From: Aphanocapsa sp. GSE-SYN-MK-11-07L
GTDB taxonomy: Bacteria; Cyanobacteriota; Cyanobacteriia; Thermosynechococcales; Thermosynechococcaceae
DNA length: 43,705 nt
Reading direction: 5' to 3'
Assembly: GCA_019359715.1 (NCBI GenBank)
Contig: JAHHGS010000103.1
Location: 1 to 43,705 of the forward strand
Position 1 is the first letter of the stretch. Every line of letters begins with the position of its first letter. Of this stretch, positions 17,445-25,481 are shown piece after piece. The notes under the pieces are model-generated. The model was not told the origin of the DNA and made no database searches. It saw nothing but the letters and a program-made list of their open reading frames with translations. The translations under genes were made by a program, and so were the position numbers.

Positions 17445-18896
17445 ATGAGTAAACTGATTCTGTTTTGGCATCGGCGCGATTTGCGGATTACTGACAATGT
17501 AGGCTTGGCGGCGGCTCGCGATCGCACGGCCAAGCTGGTGGGGGTGTTTTGTCTTGACCCGAAGATTTTGCAGCAAGACACGATCGCTCCAGCCAGAGTT
17601 ACCTACATGATCGGCTGCCTGCAAGACCTCCAGAATTGCTACAGCCAAGTCGGCAGCCAGCTTTTAATTCTGCACGCTGATCCAGTCCAGGGTATTCCAG
17701 CCTTGGCCCAAGCTTTAGAGGCTGAAGCCGTGTTTTGGAACTTGGATGTTGAACCCTATGCTCAACAGCGCGACCAGTCTGTGCAGACGGCGCTGCAACA
17801 GCAGGGCATACTGTTCCAAACCTGCTGGGATCAGTTACTCCATGCCCCTGAGCAAATCCGCACTGGAGCCGGAGAAACTTACACGGTTTACACTCCCTTT
17901 TGGCGGAATTGGATTAACCAGGATAAGCCCAAACCGGCGGCGGACTTGACCTCAGCTACCGGCTTAACCGCGCAGGAACAGCAAATCGCCCAGCAAGCCG
18001 GAGCCGTTTTGCTACCGACAGCCCCAGCCTTGGGCTTTGATTGGCAGAACCCTTTGTTTTTGGCCGCCGGGGCAACCGCCGCTCAACAGCAGCTAGCGGC
18101 ATTTTGTCAGCAAGCGATTCAAGCCTATGCCGTCCAGCGCAATTTTCCGGCCGAACCAGGCACCTCCAGGCTGAGCGCCGCCCTCAAATTTGGGGCGATC
18201 GGGATTCGGACGGTTTGGGCCGCCACCCAGACCGCTTGGGGCGAAGGCCGCAGCGACGAGGCACGGGAGAGTATTCAAACCTGGCAAAAAGAACTGGCCT
18301 GGCGAGAGTTTTATCAGCACGTCATGTACAAGTTTCCTGAACTGGCGATCGGCGCTTACCGCAGCCCCTTCAAAACCTTTCCCTGGAAAAATGATCAGAA
18401 GGAGTTTCAGGCCTGGTGCGAGGGCAAAACTGGCTACCCGATCGTGGATGCCGCCATGCGCCAAATGAACGAAACAGGCTGGATGCACAACCGCTGCCGG
18501 ATGATTGTGGCTAGCTTTCTGACCAAAGATTTAATTATCAACCCGCAGTGGGGTGAAAAATACTTCATGCAGCGGCTAATCGATGGCGATTTATCTGCCA
18601 ATAATGGCGGCTGGCAGTGGAGCGCTTCCAGCGGCATGGACCCGAAACCGCTGCGGATTTTCAACCCCGCTAGCCAAACCCAAAAGTTTGACCCAGAAGC
18701 AGAGTACATTCGCCAGTGGGTGACAGAACTAAGCCGGGTTGAGACTGAGTATCTGGTGTCTGGCAAAATTTCGGCTAGCGATCGCAAAGCTTGCGGCTAC
18801 CCAGCCCCAATTGTCGATCATAGCCAGCAGCAGCGAGCGTTCAAGCAGCTTTACCAGCAGCAAAAGCAAGATGCTCAACTCAGCCTAAATCTTTAG
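17445..18896 (+). CDS. phr: Deoxyribodipyrimidine photolyase
   Basis: A protein of about 483 residues that repairs cyclobutane pyrimidine dimers using light. The N-terminal antenna domain starts LILFWHRRDLRITDN; the C-terminal FAD domain carries EPGTSRLSAALKFGAIGIRTV, LAWREFYQHVMYKFPE, TGYPIVDAAMRQMNETGWMHNRCRMIVASFLTKDL and DGDLSANNGGWQWSASSGMDP, including the Trp residues of the electron-transfer chain and Asn/Asp near the flavin. It resembles the Synechococcus 8-HDF-type class I photolyase. ATG 17436 is an equally possible start, three codons upstream. First gene of an apparent three-gene operon. Confidence 0.92.
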   Translation: MSKLILFWHRRDLRITDNVGLAAARDRTAKLVGVFCLDPKILQQDTIAPARVTYMIGCLQDLQNCYSQVGSQLLILHADPVQGIPALAQALEAEAVFWNLDVEPYAQQRDQSVQTALQQQGILFQTCWDQLLHAPEQIRTGAGETYTVYTPFWRNWINQDKPKPAADLTSATGLTAQEQQIAQQAGAVLLPTAPALGFDWQNPLFLAAGATAAQQQLAAFCQQAIQAYAVQRNFPAEPGTSRLSAALKFGAIGIRTVWAATQTAWGEGRSDEARESIQTWQKELAWREFYQHVMYKFPELAIGAYRSPFKTFPWKNDQKEFQAWCEGKTGYPIVDAAMRQMNETGWMHNRCRMIVASFLTKDLIINPQWGEKYFMQRLIDGDLSANNGGWQWSASSGMDPKPLRIFNPASQTQKFDPEAEYIRQWVTELSRVETEYLVSGKISASDRKACGYPAPIVDHSQQQRAFKQLYQQQKQDAQLSLNL

Positions 18897-18930
18897 TTCA
18901 TCTCAACTGCGGCAAATCTGAGGACAACCG

Positions 18931-19428
18931 ATGTTTCATCCCCAACGCATTGCTCCCCAACCCGGCCAAGAATCTGTCTGGGATTACCCTCGCCCCCCCC
19001 GCTTAGAGCCAACCCGCAAGCGACTGCAAATTGTTTTTAACGGCGAAGCGATCGCGGATACCACTCAGGGCTACCGGGTGCTCGAAACCAGCCATCCGCC
19101 GGTCTATTACATCCCGCCAGCCGATATTCGGCCGGAATTTTTGCAGCCCTCCAGTCGCCACAGCTTTTGTGAATTTAAGGGCAGCGCCACTTACTGGACA
19201 GTCCAAGTTGGAGCCAAAACCGCCACCGATGTCGCTTGGAGCTACGACGCACCAACGGGCGACTTTGCCCCAATTCAAGGCTATCTGGCTTTTTACGCCG
19301 ATCGGATGGATGAGTGCTATGTCGATGGCGAACGAGTCATCCCCCAACCGGGCAACTTTTACGGCGGCTGGATTACCGCCGATATTGTTGGCCCCTTCAA
19401 GGGTGGGCCCGGCAGTTGGGGCTGGTAA
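18931..19428 (+). CDS. DUF427 domain protein
   Basis: A 165-residue protein of the DUF427 family. Signature segments are QIVFNGEAIADTTQGYRVLETSHPPVYYIPPADI (about residues 34-67), FCEFKGSATYWTVQVG and VAWSYDAPTGDFAPIQGYLAFYADRMDECYVDGERV. The fold is a small beta barrel of unknown function. It follows the photolyase by 34 bases and is followed after 7 bases by an alpha/beta hydrolase, the same strand, suggesting co-transcription. No experimental role is known to me. Confidence 0.88.
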   Translation: MFHPQRIAPQPGQESVWDYPRPPRLEPTRKRLQIVFNGEAIADTTQGYRVLETSHPPVYYIPPADIRPEFLQPSSRHSFCEFKGSATYWTVQVGAKTATDVAWSYDAPTGDFAPIQGYLAFYADRMDECYVDGERVIPQPGNFYGGWITADIVGPFKGGPGSWGW

Positions 19429-19435
19429 TGCGGTA

Positions 19436-20269
19436 ATGCAGCTATTTGCTCACACCGCTGGGGCGGGCTTCCCGATTCTGTGCTTACACGGACATCCCGG
19501 CTCTGGAGCCTGCTTTGAAGTCTTGACCCAGCATCTTGCCCAGCGATTTTTTACGCTTGCGCCTGACCTGCGGGGCTATGGTCAGAGTCGGGCCCAGGGT
19601 GAATTTGCCATGCTGACCCACCTAGATGACCTAGAAAACTTGCTCGATCAGTACCAAATCGATCGCTGTTTGGTAATCGGCTGGTCTTTGGGTGGCATTT
19701 TGGGGCTAGAACTGGCTTTAAGACTGCCAGCCCGGATTAACGGTTTGGTTTTAATTGCCACAGCCGCCCGCCCCTCCGGCGACCATCCGCCGATTTCTTG
19801 GCAGGATAATCTTTACACTGGGATTGCTTCGCTGCTGAACTGGGTGCGCCCCGGCTGGCAGTGGAACATTGATGCATTTGGGCGGCGATCGCTCTACCGC
19901 TATTTAGTTCAGCGCCACACGCCTCAGACCTATCGCTATCTAGCCACCTATGCCCTGCCTGCCTACCTGCAAACTTCTAAGGCAGCCGAGCGGGCTTTAT
20001 TCACAGCGATTCGGCAAGGCTATAATCGCCTACCGAACTTAGCTCAAATCCAGTGCCCCTGTTTAGTGATGGCTGGAGAGCAAGACCGACACATCAACGC
20101 CACGGCCAGCCGTGCCACCGCTGAACATTTAGCCAAAAGCACCTGGATTTGCTATCCGAACACAGCTCATCTTTTTCCCTGGGAAATTCCGCAGCAAGTC
20201 CTGATAGATATTGACCAGTGGTTAAACCTCCATCCCCAAGCCAAGAGTAATATTGGTGCCTTAGAGTAA
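19436..20269 (+). CDS. Alpha/beta hydrolase
   Basis: A 277-residue alpha/beta-hydrolase-fold enzyme. The oxyanion-hole motif LHGHPGSGACF, the nucleophile elbow GWSLGG (Ser), the acid in GEQDRHIN (Asp) and the base in NTAHLFPWE (His) give a complete catalytic triad. The substrate is unknown. The frame is open far upstream (to 19031), but that part is a shadow of the DUF427 gene; ATG 19436 starts the homologous sequence 7 bases after the DUF427 stop. Confidence 0.88.
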   Translation: MQLFAHTAGAGFPILCLHGHPGSGACFEVLTQHLAQRFFTLAPDLRGYGQSRAQGEFAMLTHLDDLENLLDQYQIDRCLVIGWSLGGILGLELALRLPARINGLVLIATAARPSGDHPPISWQDNLYTGIASLLNWVRPGWQWNIDAFGRRSLYRYLVQRHTPQTYRYLATYALPAYLQTSKAAERALFTAIRQGYNRLPNLAQIQCPCLVMAGEQDRHINATASRATAEHLAKSTWICYPNTAHLFPWEIPQQVLIDIDQWLNLHPQAKSNIGALE

Positions 20270-20270
20270 A

Positions 20271-20319
20271 GGCATAACTTTGAACTTGAACGCTTTTCCT
20301 CCAAGCTCAAAGTTATGCC
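20271..20319. terminator. Bidirectional hairpin between convergent genes
   Basis: GGCATAACTTTGA (20271-20283) and TCAAAGTTATGCC (20307-20319) form a perfect 13-bp stem, extended inside by CTTG/CAAG. It directly follows the hydrolase stop and lies between convergent genes, so a shared terminator role is likely. No strong U-run follows on either strand. Confidence 0.55.
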
Positions 20320-20455
20320 AGAAATCGTCTTAGCAATCGGTTGCAGTTTGAAATCCTGTTAAGGTAAGTGCTCCAAACGATAACTCTGTTGATGTTAACC
20401 TGACGGATCGCAATTGCCTTCACAGAATGCCAAACATTTATTGGCTTTCTCTTAA

Positions 20456-20995
20456 CTACTTCAGCTTGCGCTTAACGAAGGTAACAAGTTGAGTCACTGC
20501 TTTCTTGAGGCTGTCAATTTCAGCCTGCATTTGCTCGACTTGAGCGCGCAATGCGGCAACTTCAGCCGCATCTGCACCACTGCCAACACCTTCTGGAGCG
20601 GCACCGTCTAAGCGAGGCAATTTTGATTTCGCGATCGCAACTTTAATTGCGTCTTGCAGCTCAGCCTTTTCAAACGGCTTTTCAATAAACTCAAAGTACT
20701 CAAAGGGTTCCTGCAATTTGTCTGTGACTTCTTCTTTGCGTCCAGACATAATTACGAGCGGAATTGCCTGCAAGTCGCGCTGTTGCTGAAGCTCTTGAAA
20801 GACTTCCCAACCGCTCATTTTGGGCAGCAGAAAATCTAACATGATTAAATTCGGGCGTTCTTGACGAATTAAATTGATGCCCTCAATGCCATCTTTAGCT
20901 TCCAGGACTTCAAAATCTCCTTCCGGCAGCATATCGCGGACGCGCATCCGAATCACTTTGCTGTCGTCAATCACAAGGATTTTATGGCCAATCAC
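20456..20995 (-). CDS. Response regulator with C-terminal coiled coil
   Basis: A 179-residue protein with a receiver domain (about residues 1-125): acidic pocket in ILVIDDSKVIRM, phospho-acceptor Asp in LIMLDFLLPKMSGWEVF, the switch Ser in VIMSGR and Lys in FIEKPFEKAEL. A short linker and a predicted coiled coil follow (VAALRAQVEQMQAEIDSLKK), ending in a basic tail, with no DNA-binding domain. GTG 20995 is preferred because a GGGGG tract lies about seven bases upstream; the frame extends to TTG 21022. The partner kinase is not in the neighbourhood. Confidence 0.88.
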   Translation of the reverse strand: MIGHKILVIDDSKVIRMRVRDMLPEGDFEVLEAKDGIEGINLIRQERPNLIMLDFLLPKMSGWEVFQELQQQRDLQAIPLVIMSGRKEEVTDKLQEPFEYFEFIEKPFEKAELQDAIKVAIAKSKLPRLDGAAPEGVGSGADAAEVAALRAQVEQMQAEIDSLKKAVTQLVTFVKRKLK

Positions 20996-21282
20996 AGCGT
21001 AGCCCCCAAGGTTTTCATGCAAGGTTTAGTATATCAGTCTTAAAAATTAATAGCATTGTAAACCGTCAGGTGAGATCCGTGGTTTCCGCACAATTGCGAT
21101 CGCTTAACCCGCAAGCAGGATCGGATTTCTCGGATGCCAAAGTCTAAGCATTAAGCACAACTTCAACTTCACTGATCACAAATTAATTTAACGGAGTCCG
21201 TCTTGACCGATTGTGCAAACGCAATTTGAAATTACTGGCGGCGCTTAGAATAATAGCCAGCGCTGATTTAACTTGAATCTTC

Positions 21283-22173
21283 ATGACTGCTTCTTCAACT
21301 GGATCGCCTGGATCGCCGCGATCGCAAGCTGAGCGGCTGCCCAACTGGCTTCGCCCCTCGATCGGGACGGCTAGCCAAATTTCTACCGTCCAGCAAATTA
21401 TTAAAAAGCACCAAATCCACACAATCTGTGAAGAAGGGCGATGTCCAAATCGGGCCGAATGCTATGCCCAGCAGACGGCCACGTTTTTGCTGATGGGGCC
21501 CGTTTGCACTCGCTCCTGCGGATTTTGTCAGGTTGATAAAGGTCATGCGCCTCAGCCCCTTGACCCCCAAGAGCCACAAAAGGTGGCTGATGCCGTCCGC
21601 CTGCTGAATTTGAAATATGTCGTTTTAACCTCAGTCGCCCGCGATGACTTGCCCGACCAAGGAGTAGGCTGGTTTGTGGCGACAATGGAGGCCATTCGCG
21701 AGGTTAACCCAGAAACGCAAATCGAGGTCTTAACGCCAGATTTTTACGGCGAAACGGCTCGGATTGCGACGCTGGTTGCAGCCAAACCCGTCTGCTACAA
21801 CCACAATTTAGAAACCGTGCGCCGCCTCCAGGGCCCCGTCCGCCGGGGAGCAAAGTACGAGCGATCGCTGTTAGTGCTCCAAACCGTCAAAGCCCTTGAC
21901 CCAGCGATCGCGACCAAATCGGGCTTGATGCTGGGACTGGGGGAAACAGAAGCAGAAATTCTAGAGACTCTAGCTGACCTAAGAGCGGTTGGCTGCGATC
22001 GCCTCACCTTAGGACAATATTTGCGCCCTTCTTTGCAGCATCTGCCCGTAGAAAAATATTGGACACCAGCAGAATTCGACCGCTTAGGGGCGATCGCTCG
22101 TCAAATCGGCTTTCGTCAGGTTCGATCTGGCCCCTTAGTCCGCAGTTCCTATCATGCGGGAGCACAGGACTGA
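21283..22173 (+). CDS. lipA: Lipoyl synthase
   Basis: A 296-residue radical-SAM enzyme that inserts two sulfurs into octanoyl groups on lipoate-dependent proteins. The auxiliary cluster cysteines are Cys49, Cys54 and Cys60 ([12 protein letters not shown]); the SAM cluster is Cys75, Cys79 and Cys82 (CTRSCGFC). [38 protein letters not shown] and the C-terminal RSSYHA (cluster-binding Ser) are all present. Length is normal. It is followed on the same strand by psaX, which appears to have its own promoter. Confidence 0.95.
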   Translation: MTASSTGSPGSPRSQAERLPNWLRPSIGTASQISTVQQIIKKHQIHTICEEGRCPNRAECYAQQTATFLLMGPVCTRSCGFCQVDKGHAPQPLDPQEPQKVADAVRLLNLKYVVLTSVARDDLPDQGVGWFVATMEAIREVNPETQIEVLTPDFYGETARIATLVAAKPVCYNHNLETVRRLQGPVRRGAKYERSLLVLQTVKALDPAIATKSGLMLGLGETEAEILETLADLRAVGCDRLTLGQYLRPSLQHLPVEKYWTPAEFDRLGAIARQIGFRQVRSGPLVRSSYHAGAQD

Positions 22174-22199
22174 GCCGCTTTTGAGCCTTGCTCAGAGTT

Positions 22200-22230
22200 T
22201 TGTCGAGGCCAGCCCAGAGGGTGCTAGGAT
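22200..22230 (+). promoter_or_regulatory. Putative psaX promoter
   Basis: TTGTCG (22200-22205) and an extended -10 box, TGC followed by TAGGAT (22225-22230), are separated by 19 bases. This would give a leader of about 55 bases before psaX, which has a clear ribosome site (AGGAG, about 22278-22282). The long spacer makes the -35 uncertain; the extended -10 is the stronger element. Confidence 0.4.
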
Positions 22231-22292
22231 TACTCTCAAGTCGGCGACTGCCGCTGCATCTCAATCAAAATTTTGTTAGGAGTTCTTCACCT

Positions 22293-22415
22293 ATGACGGC
22301 TAAAACCAGCAAACCTACTGCCAAGCCTAACTATACTTTTCGGGCTTCCTGGGCCGCTCTGCTGTTGGGCATTAACTTTCTTGTTGCTGCCTATTACTTC
22401 GGTTTTCTGAAGTAG
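22293..22415 (+). CDS. psaX: Photosystem I subunit PsaX
   Basis: A 40-residue single-span membrane protein: a short basic N-terminus (MTAKTSKPTAKPNYTFRASW) then the membrane helix AALLLGINFLVAAYYFGFLK. From memory it is nearly identical in its second half to PsaX of Thermosynechococcus (which ends INFLVAAYYFGILK). PsaX sits on the periphery of photosystem I and binds a chlorophyll; it is missing from many mesophilic cyanobacteria. AGGAG lies ten bases before the ATG. It is below common length cut-offs for gene calling. Confidence 0.88.
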   Translation: MTAKTSKPTAKPNYTFRASWAALLLGINFLVAAYYFGFLK

Positions 22416-22464
22416 AGTTTGGGCTAAAAATCTAACACCGTAGGGTCTTACCCCTAATTAAATC

Positions 22465-22515
22465 ATCCAGGTCATTTTGTGGGCGCTGTGCCGCTCAGAA
22501 AGTAACCTGGATTTT
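22465..22515 (+). terminator. Inverted repeat after psaX
   Basis: ATCCAGGT (22465-22472) and ACCTGGAT (22505-22512) are perfect 8-bp arms around a 32-base loop, followed by a short T-run. The position, about 50 bases after the psaX stop and before a convergent gene, fits a terminator, although the loop is long. Confidence 0.4.
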
Positions 22516-22522
22516 GCCTATT

Positions 22523-22810
22523 TTAGGAATCTGAAGGATTTGGCTGTGGCCAAAGCAACCAAAGTCCCATCGTAGCAAAACCGATCGCCGCGATCGCTTT
22601 GAGCAAGTAAGTGGGCAGCACCTGCGAGACACCTTGGCCCAGTAGCACCCCCAAAAAGCTAGTAAAAACTAACCCAGCCGCAATCCCCAAAAACGCAATC
22701 CGGGGCGATCGGGCATTGCCGCCTAAGGTAATCGCCGCCAGTTGGCTTTTATCACCCAACTCCGACAGAAATACCATCACAAAACTCAGTCCTAACAGTC
22801 GCCAATCCAT
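22523..22810 (-). CDS. GDT1/TMEM165-family manganese exporter subunit (half-size)
   Basis: A 95-residue membrane protein with a single ELGDKSQ motif (FLSELGDKSQLAAITLGG), the metal-binding signature of the GDT1 (UPF0016) family, within three predicted membrane helices. Standard family members carry the motif twice in one chain; here the other copy is in the gene at 22924. The two half-size proteins are expected to form a heteromer that exports Mn (and possibly Ca), as described for the Synechocystis two-component Hmx-type exporters (from general knowledge). Confidence 0.88.
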   Translation of the reverse strand: MDWRLLGLSFVMVFLSELGDKSQLAAITLGGNARSPRIAFLGIAAGLVFTSFLGVLLGQGVSQVLPTYLLKAIAAIGFATMGLWLLWPQPNPSDS

Positions 22811-22850
22811 AAATTTGTTTCGCTAAAATTTTCTGTTCTAAGAGATAGAA

Positions 22851-22920
22851 AAGGCAGAAGGAGGAAGGCAGGGGGCAGAAGGCGAAGATAGAGGCATTCT
22901 TTCCATCTGCCTTCTGCCTT
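22851..22920 (-). terminator. Hairpin of heptamer repeats between the two GDT1 genes
   Basis: AAGGCAGAAGG (22851-22861) and CCTTCTGCCTT (22910-22920) are perfect 11-bp arms. On the minus strand the hairpin is followed by a TTTTC tract, and its first arm begins four bases after the stop of the upstream GDT1 gene, so it looks like an intrinsic terminator or processing site in the operon. Extra AAGGCAG units fill the loop (22864-22884). Confidence 0.5.
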
Positions 22921-22923
22921 CTT

Positions 22924-23274
22924 TTAAAGATGAACTACATCCCATAGCAGCCAAACCGAAATTAAAACCAAACTGGCTCCGGTGGCTGTTTGCAAAGTTT
23001 GGGGCGAAAGTCGATTCGCTAACCAGCGCCCCAGCAATACCCCGACTAAACTCGTCGCGACCAAAGCTGAAGCCGCCCCCGCAAACACGACCCACGGCGA
23101 TTTAGACTCAGCCACCATGAGCAGCGTGGCCAGTTGAGTTTTATCGCCCAGTTCGGCCAAAAAAACGGTGAAGAAAGCAGTAAAAAACTCCCGCCAAGGA
23201 TAAATTTTAGGTGAGCTGATTGGCACAGAATCTACGTTGGCTTGTTCGGAAGAGTGACCGAGGGCTACTTTCAC
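22924..23274 (-). CDS. GDT1/TMEM165-family manganese exporter subunit (half-size)
   Basis: A 116-residue partner of the gene at 22523. A polar N-terminal extension of about 25 residues precedes three predicted membrane helices carrying the motif FLAELGDKTQLATLLMVAES. Together the two genes supply the two ELGDK(S/T)Q motifs of a full transporter. Both are on the minus strand with 113 bases between them, which hold the repeat hairpin. Substrate assignment to Mn is by family. Confidence 0.88.
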   Translation of the reverse strand: MKVALGHSSEQANVDSVPISSPKIYPWREFFTAFFTVFLAELGDKTQLATLLMVAESKSPWVVFAGAASALVATSLVGVLLGRWLANRLSPQTLQTATGASLVLISVWLLWDVVHL

Positions 23275-23374
23275 AATCTATTCATAATTAAGGTGTTTTC
23301 ATTCTAAAGCGAGTTGGATTTAAGAGCTAAAAGTAGAAGACATTCGTTGAGATTGACCTTCTGCCTTCTTCCTT

Positions 23375-23935
23375 TTAACCTCTGCTTGCCATCAAAAATT
23401 GACGAGCCAAGAAAAAGCTGCTGATTGACTTGGCATCGATCGCCTCTCCCTGTAAAACAGCCGCTTCAAATTCGGCCGGCGTCATCAACACGGTTTCGAT
23501 GTCTTCATCTTCGTCTTGGGCGGGTGGAGTCTCTAGCAATTCTAGGTCTTCTGCCAAAAAGGCATAAATAATTTCATCGGAGTAGCCAGGAGCGAGTAAA
23601 AATTGCCCCAGCGATCGCCAGCGGTGGGCCCGATAGCCGGTTTCTTCTTCAATTTCGCGCCGAATGGTCGCCTCTGGGGCTTCTCCAACTTCTAAGGTGC
23701 CGGCCGGAAATTCTAAAATCCGTCCGGCGGCAGCAAATCGATATTGCCGCACTAAGACCAGTTTGCCTTCAGCAGTCACGGGGATGGCTAGCGCCCCGCC
23801 GGGATGCCGAATGCAAGACCACTCGCCCTCTGCCCCATTTGGCAAGCGCAAGCGCTGGGTTTCAAAGCTAAACTTGCGGCTGCGATAAAAAAGCTGGGTT
23901 TGCAGCACTTCGGCCGGTTCAGAGTTAAGCAGCAT
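23375..23935 (-). CDS. Nudix hydrolase (ADP-ribose pyrophosphatase-like)
   Basis: A 186-residue Nudix protein. The Nudix box reads GTLEVGEAPEATIRREIEEETGY (about residues 79-101), matching GX5EX7REUXEEXGU. The preceding VLVRQYRFAAAGRILEFPAG segment and following FLLAPGYSDEIIYAFLAEDL match ADP-ribose/NudF-type enzymes. It starts 7 bases after the folK stop, so the two form an operon. The last codons overlap an isolated CTTCTGCCTTCTT repeat. Confidence 0.88.
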   Translation of the reverse strand: MLLNSEPAEVLQTQLFYRSRKFSFETQRLRLPNGAEGEWSCIRHPGGALAIPVTAEGKLVLVRQYRFAAAGRILEFPAGTLEVGEAPEATIRREIEEETGYRAHRWRSLGQFLLAPGYSDEIIYAFLAEDLELLETPPAQDEDEDIETVLMTPAEFEAAVLQGEAIDAKSISSFFLARQFLMASRG

Positions 23936-23942
23936 GGGGTCA

Positions 23943-24446
23943 TTAATTAGGGCACTGTCGAATTCCTGACCAGTTTACCCTGCTGGCTAAATCAGCGATC
24001 GCTAATCCGGTCACAGGCTCAATCGAATCCGGGGCAATTTCGGCCAGCGGCACTAGCACAAACGCCCGTTCCCGCAGCCGAGGATGCGGTAGATCTAGGG
24101 TTGGAGTTGAGAGGATTTGATCGGCGTACAGCAGCAGGTCTAAATCCAGCGATCGCGCCCCCCAGCGTTCCGTTCTAACCCGCCCAAACTGGCTTTCGAC
24201 CGTCAGCAAAATATCCAGCAAACTCAGGGGCGAATGGGTGGTTTGGAGCAGGGCGCAGCCGTTCAAATAATCGGGCTGCGGTGGGCCAATCGGCTGAGTT
24301 CGATACCAGTGCGATCGGGCTAAGACTTGAATCCCAGCAGTCGCGTTGAGTGCAGACACAGCCGCAGCCAGGATCGCCCTAGAATCACCTAGGTTACTGC
24401 CCAACCCGATCGCGGCGATCGCAGGATCATTGCCAAGCTGATGCAT
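23943..24446 (-). CDS. folK: HPPK, 6-hydroxymethyl-7,8-dihydropterin pyrophosphokinase
   Basis: A 167-residue enzyme transferring pyrophosphate from ATP to the pterin in folate synthesis. IGLGSNLGDSRAIL (nucleotide/pterin loop), WYRTQPIGPPQPDYLNG, ESQFGRVRTERWGARSLDLDLLLY (with the metal-binding DxD) and LPHPRLRERAFVLVPLAEI are the standard HPPK blocks. It is upstream of the Nudix gene in the same operon and divergent from btpA. Confidence 0.95.
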   Translation of the reverse strand: MHQLGNDPAIAAIGLGSNLGDSRAILAAAVSALNATAGIQVLARSHWYRTQPIGPPQPDYLNGCALLQTTHSPLSLLDILLTVESQFGRVRTERWGARSLDLDLLLYADQILSTPTLDLPHPRLRERAFVLVPLAEIAPDSIEPVTGLAIADLASRVNWSGIRQCPN

Positions 24447-24593
24447 GAGTGGAGTGGCCGCGCTATATACTGTTAACGAATAGGGATATTAGCAAAAGCG
24501 ATCGCTCTTGCTGATAGCGTACCGACAAAGATTAGAACCTTCGTGTACTGCTTCTGACTCATAACTTAACTTTGAGTCTGACTGGCTAAAGCT

Positions 24594-25445
24594 GTGGATT
24601 TGAAACAAATATTTAAAACTTCTACCCCTGTGATTGGCGTAGTGCATCTTTTGCCCTTACCCACGTCGCCCCGTTGGTCGGGTAGCCTGAAAGCCGTGAT
24701 TGACCGGGCAGAACAGGAAGCGGCAGCCCTGGCGGCCGGTGGCGTTGATGGGCTAATTGTTGAAAACTTTTTTGATGCTCCCTTCACCAAAGAGCAGGTT
24801 GATCCGGCCGTTGTGAGCGCGATGAGCTTAGTCGTGCAGCGAGTGATGAACTTGGTGATGCTGCCGGTTGGGATCAATGTGTTGCGAAATGATGCGCGGA
24901 GCGCCTTGGCGATCGCCGCCTGCACGGGTGCTAAGTTTATTCGGGTGAATGTGCTGACTGGGGTGATGGCTACGGATCAAGGCCTGATTGAAGGGCAAGC
25001 CCACCAAATTTTGCGCTATCGGCGGGAGCTGGGCTGCGACATTAAAATTTTGGCGGATGTCTTGGTCAAACACGCCCGTCCCTTGGGTGCCCCTAACCTA
25101 ACCACCGCCGTCCGCGAAACGATTGAACGCGGCTTGGCGGATGGCGTGATTCTGTCTGGTTGGGCGACAGGTAGCCCGCCTAACCTAGAAGACTTAGAGC
25201 TAGCCACAGATGCAGCCAAAGGTGTGCCCGTGTTTATTGGCAGTGGAGCCGACTGGGAGAACATTCCCAGCCTGATCCAATTTGCGAATGGCGTCATTGT
25301 TTCTAGCTCTCTGAAGCGGCATGGCAAGATTGAGCAGCCCGTTGATCCAATTCGAGTCAGTCGGTTTGTGGAATCTGTTCGCCGCTGTACCTCTGAAGCG
25401 CCTGAGCAAACCCCAAGGTCTTCGGTCAAGGTACATGGTCAGTAG
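24594..25445 (+). CDS. btpA: BtpA family photosystem I biogenesis protein
   Basis: A 283-residue protein of the BtpA family, a (beta/alpha)8-type thylakoid-associated protein needed for stable accumulation of photosystem I reaction-centre proteins in Synechocystis. It starts at GTG 24594 (VDLKQIFKTSTPVIGVVHLLPLP). VDGLIVENFFDAPF, LPVGINVLRNDARSALAIA, FIRVNVLTGVMATDQGLIEG and the VFIGSGADWENI segments are typical. It is followed after 36 bases by the VKOR gene. Confidence 0.93.
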   Translation: MDLKQIFKTSTPVIGVVHLLPLPTSPRWSGSLKAVIDRAEQEAAALAAGGVDGLIVENFFDAPFTKEQVDPAVVSAMSLVVQRVMNLVMLPVGINVLRNDARSALAIAACTGAKFIRVNVLTGVMATDQGLIEGQAHQILRYRRELGCDIKILADVLVKHARPLGAPNLTTAVRETIERGLADGVILSGWATGSPPNLEDLELATDAAKGVPVFIGSGADWENIPSLIQFANGVIVSSSLKRHGKIEQPVDPIRVSRFVESVRRCTSEAPEQTPRSSVKVHGQ

Positions 25446-25481
25446 TTAGAATTTTGGTGTCATTCAACCACTGAGAAGCTT

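Noticed and set aside
19031-19435. Long N-terminal extension of the alpha/beta hydrolase
   Set aside because: It lies out of frame within the DUF427 gene; homology begins at ATG 19436.
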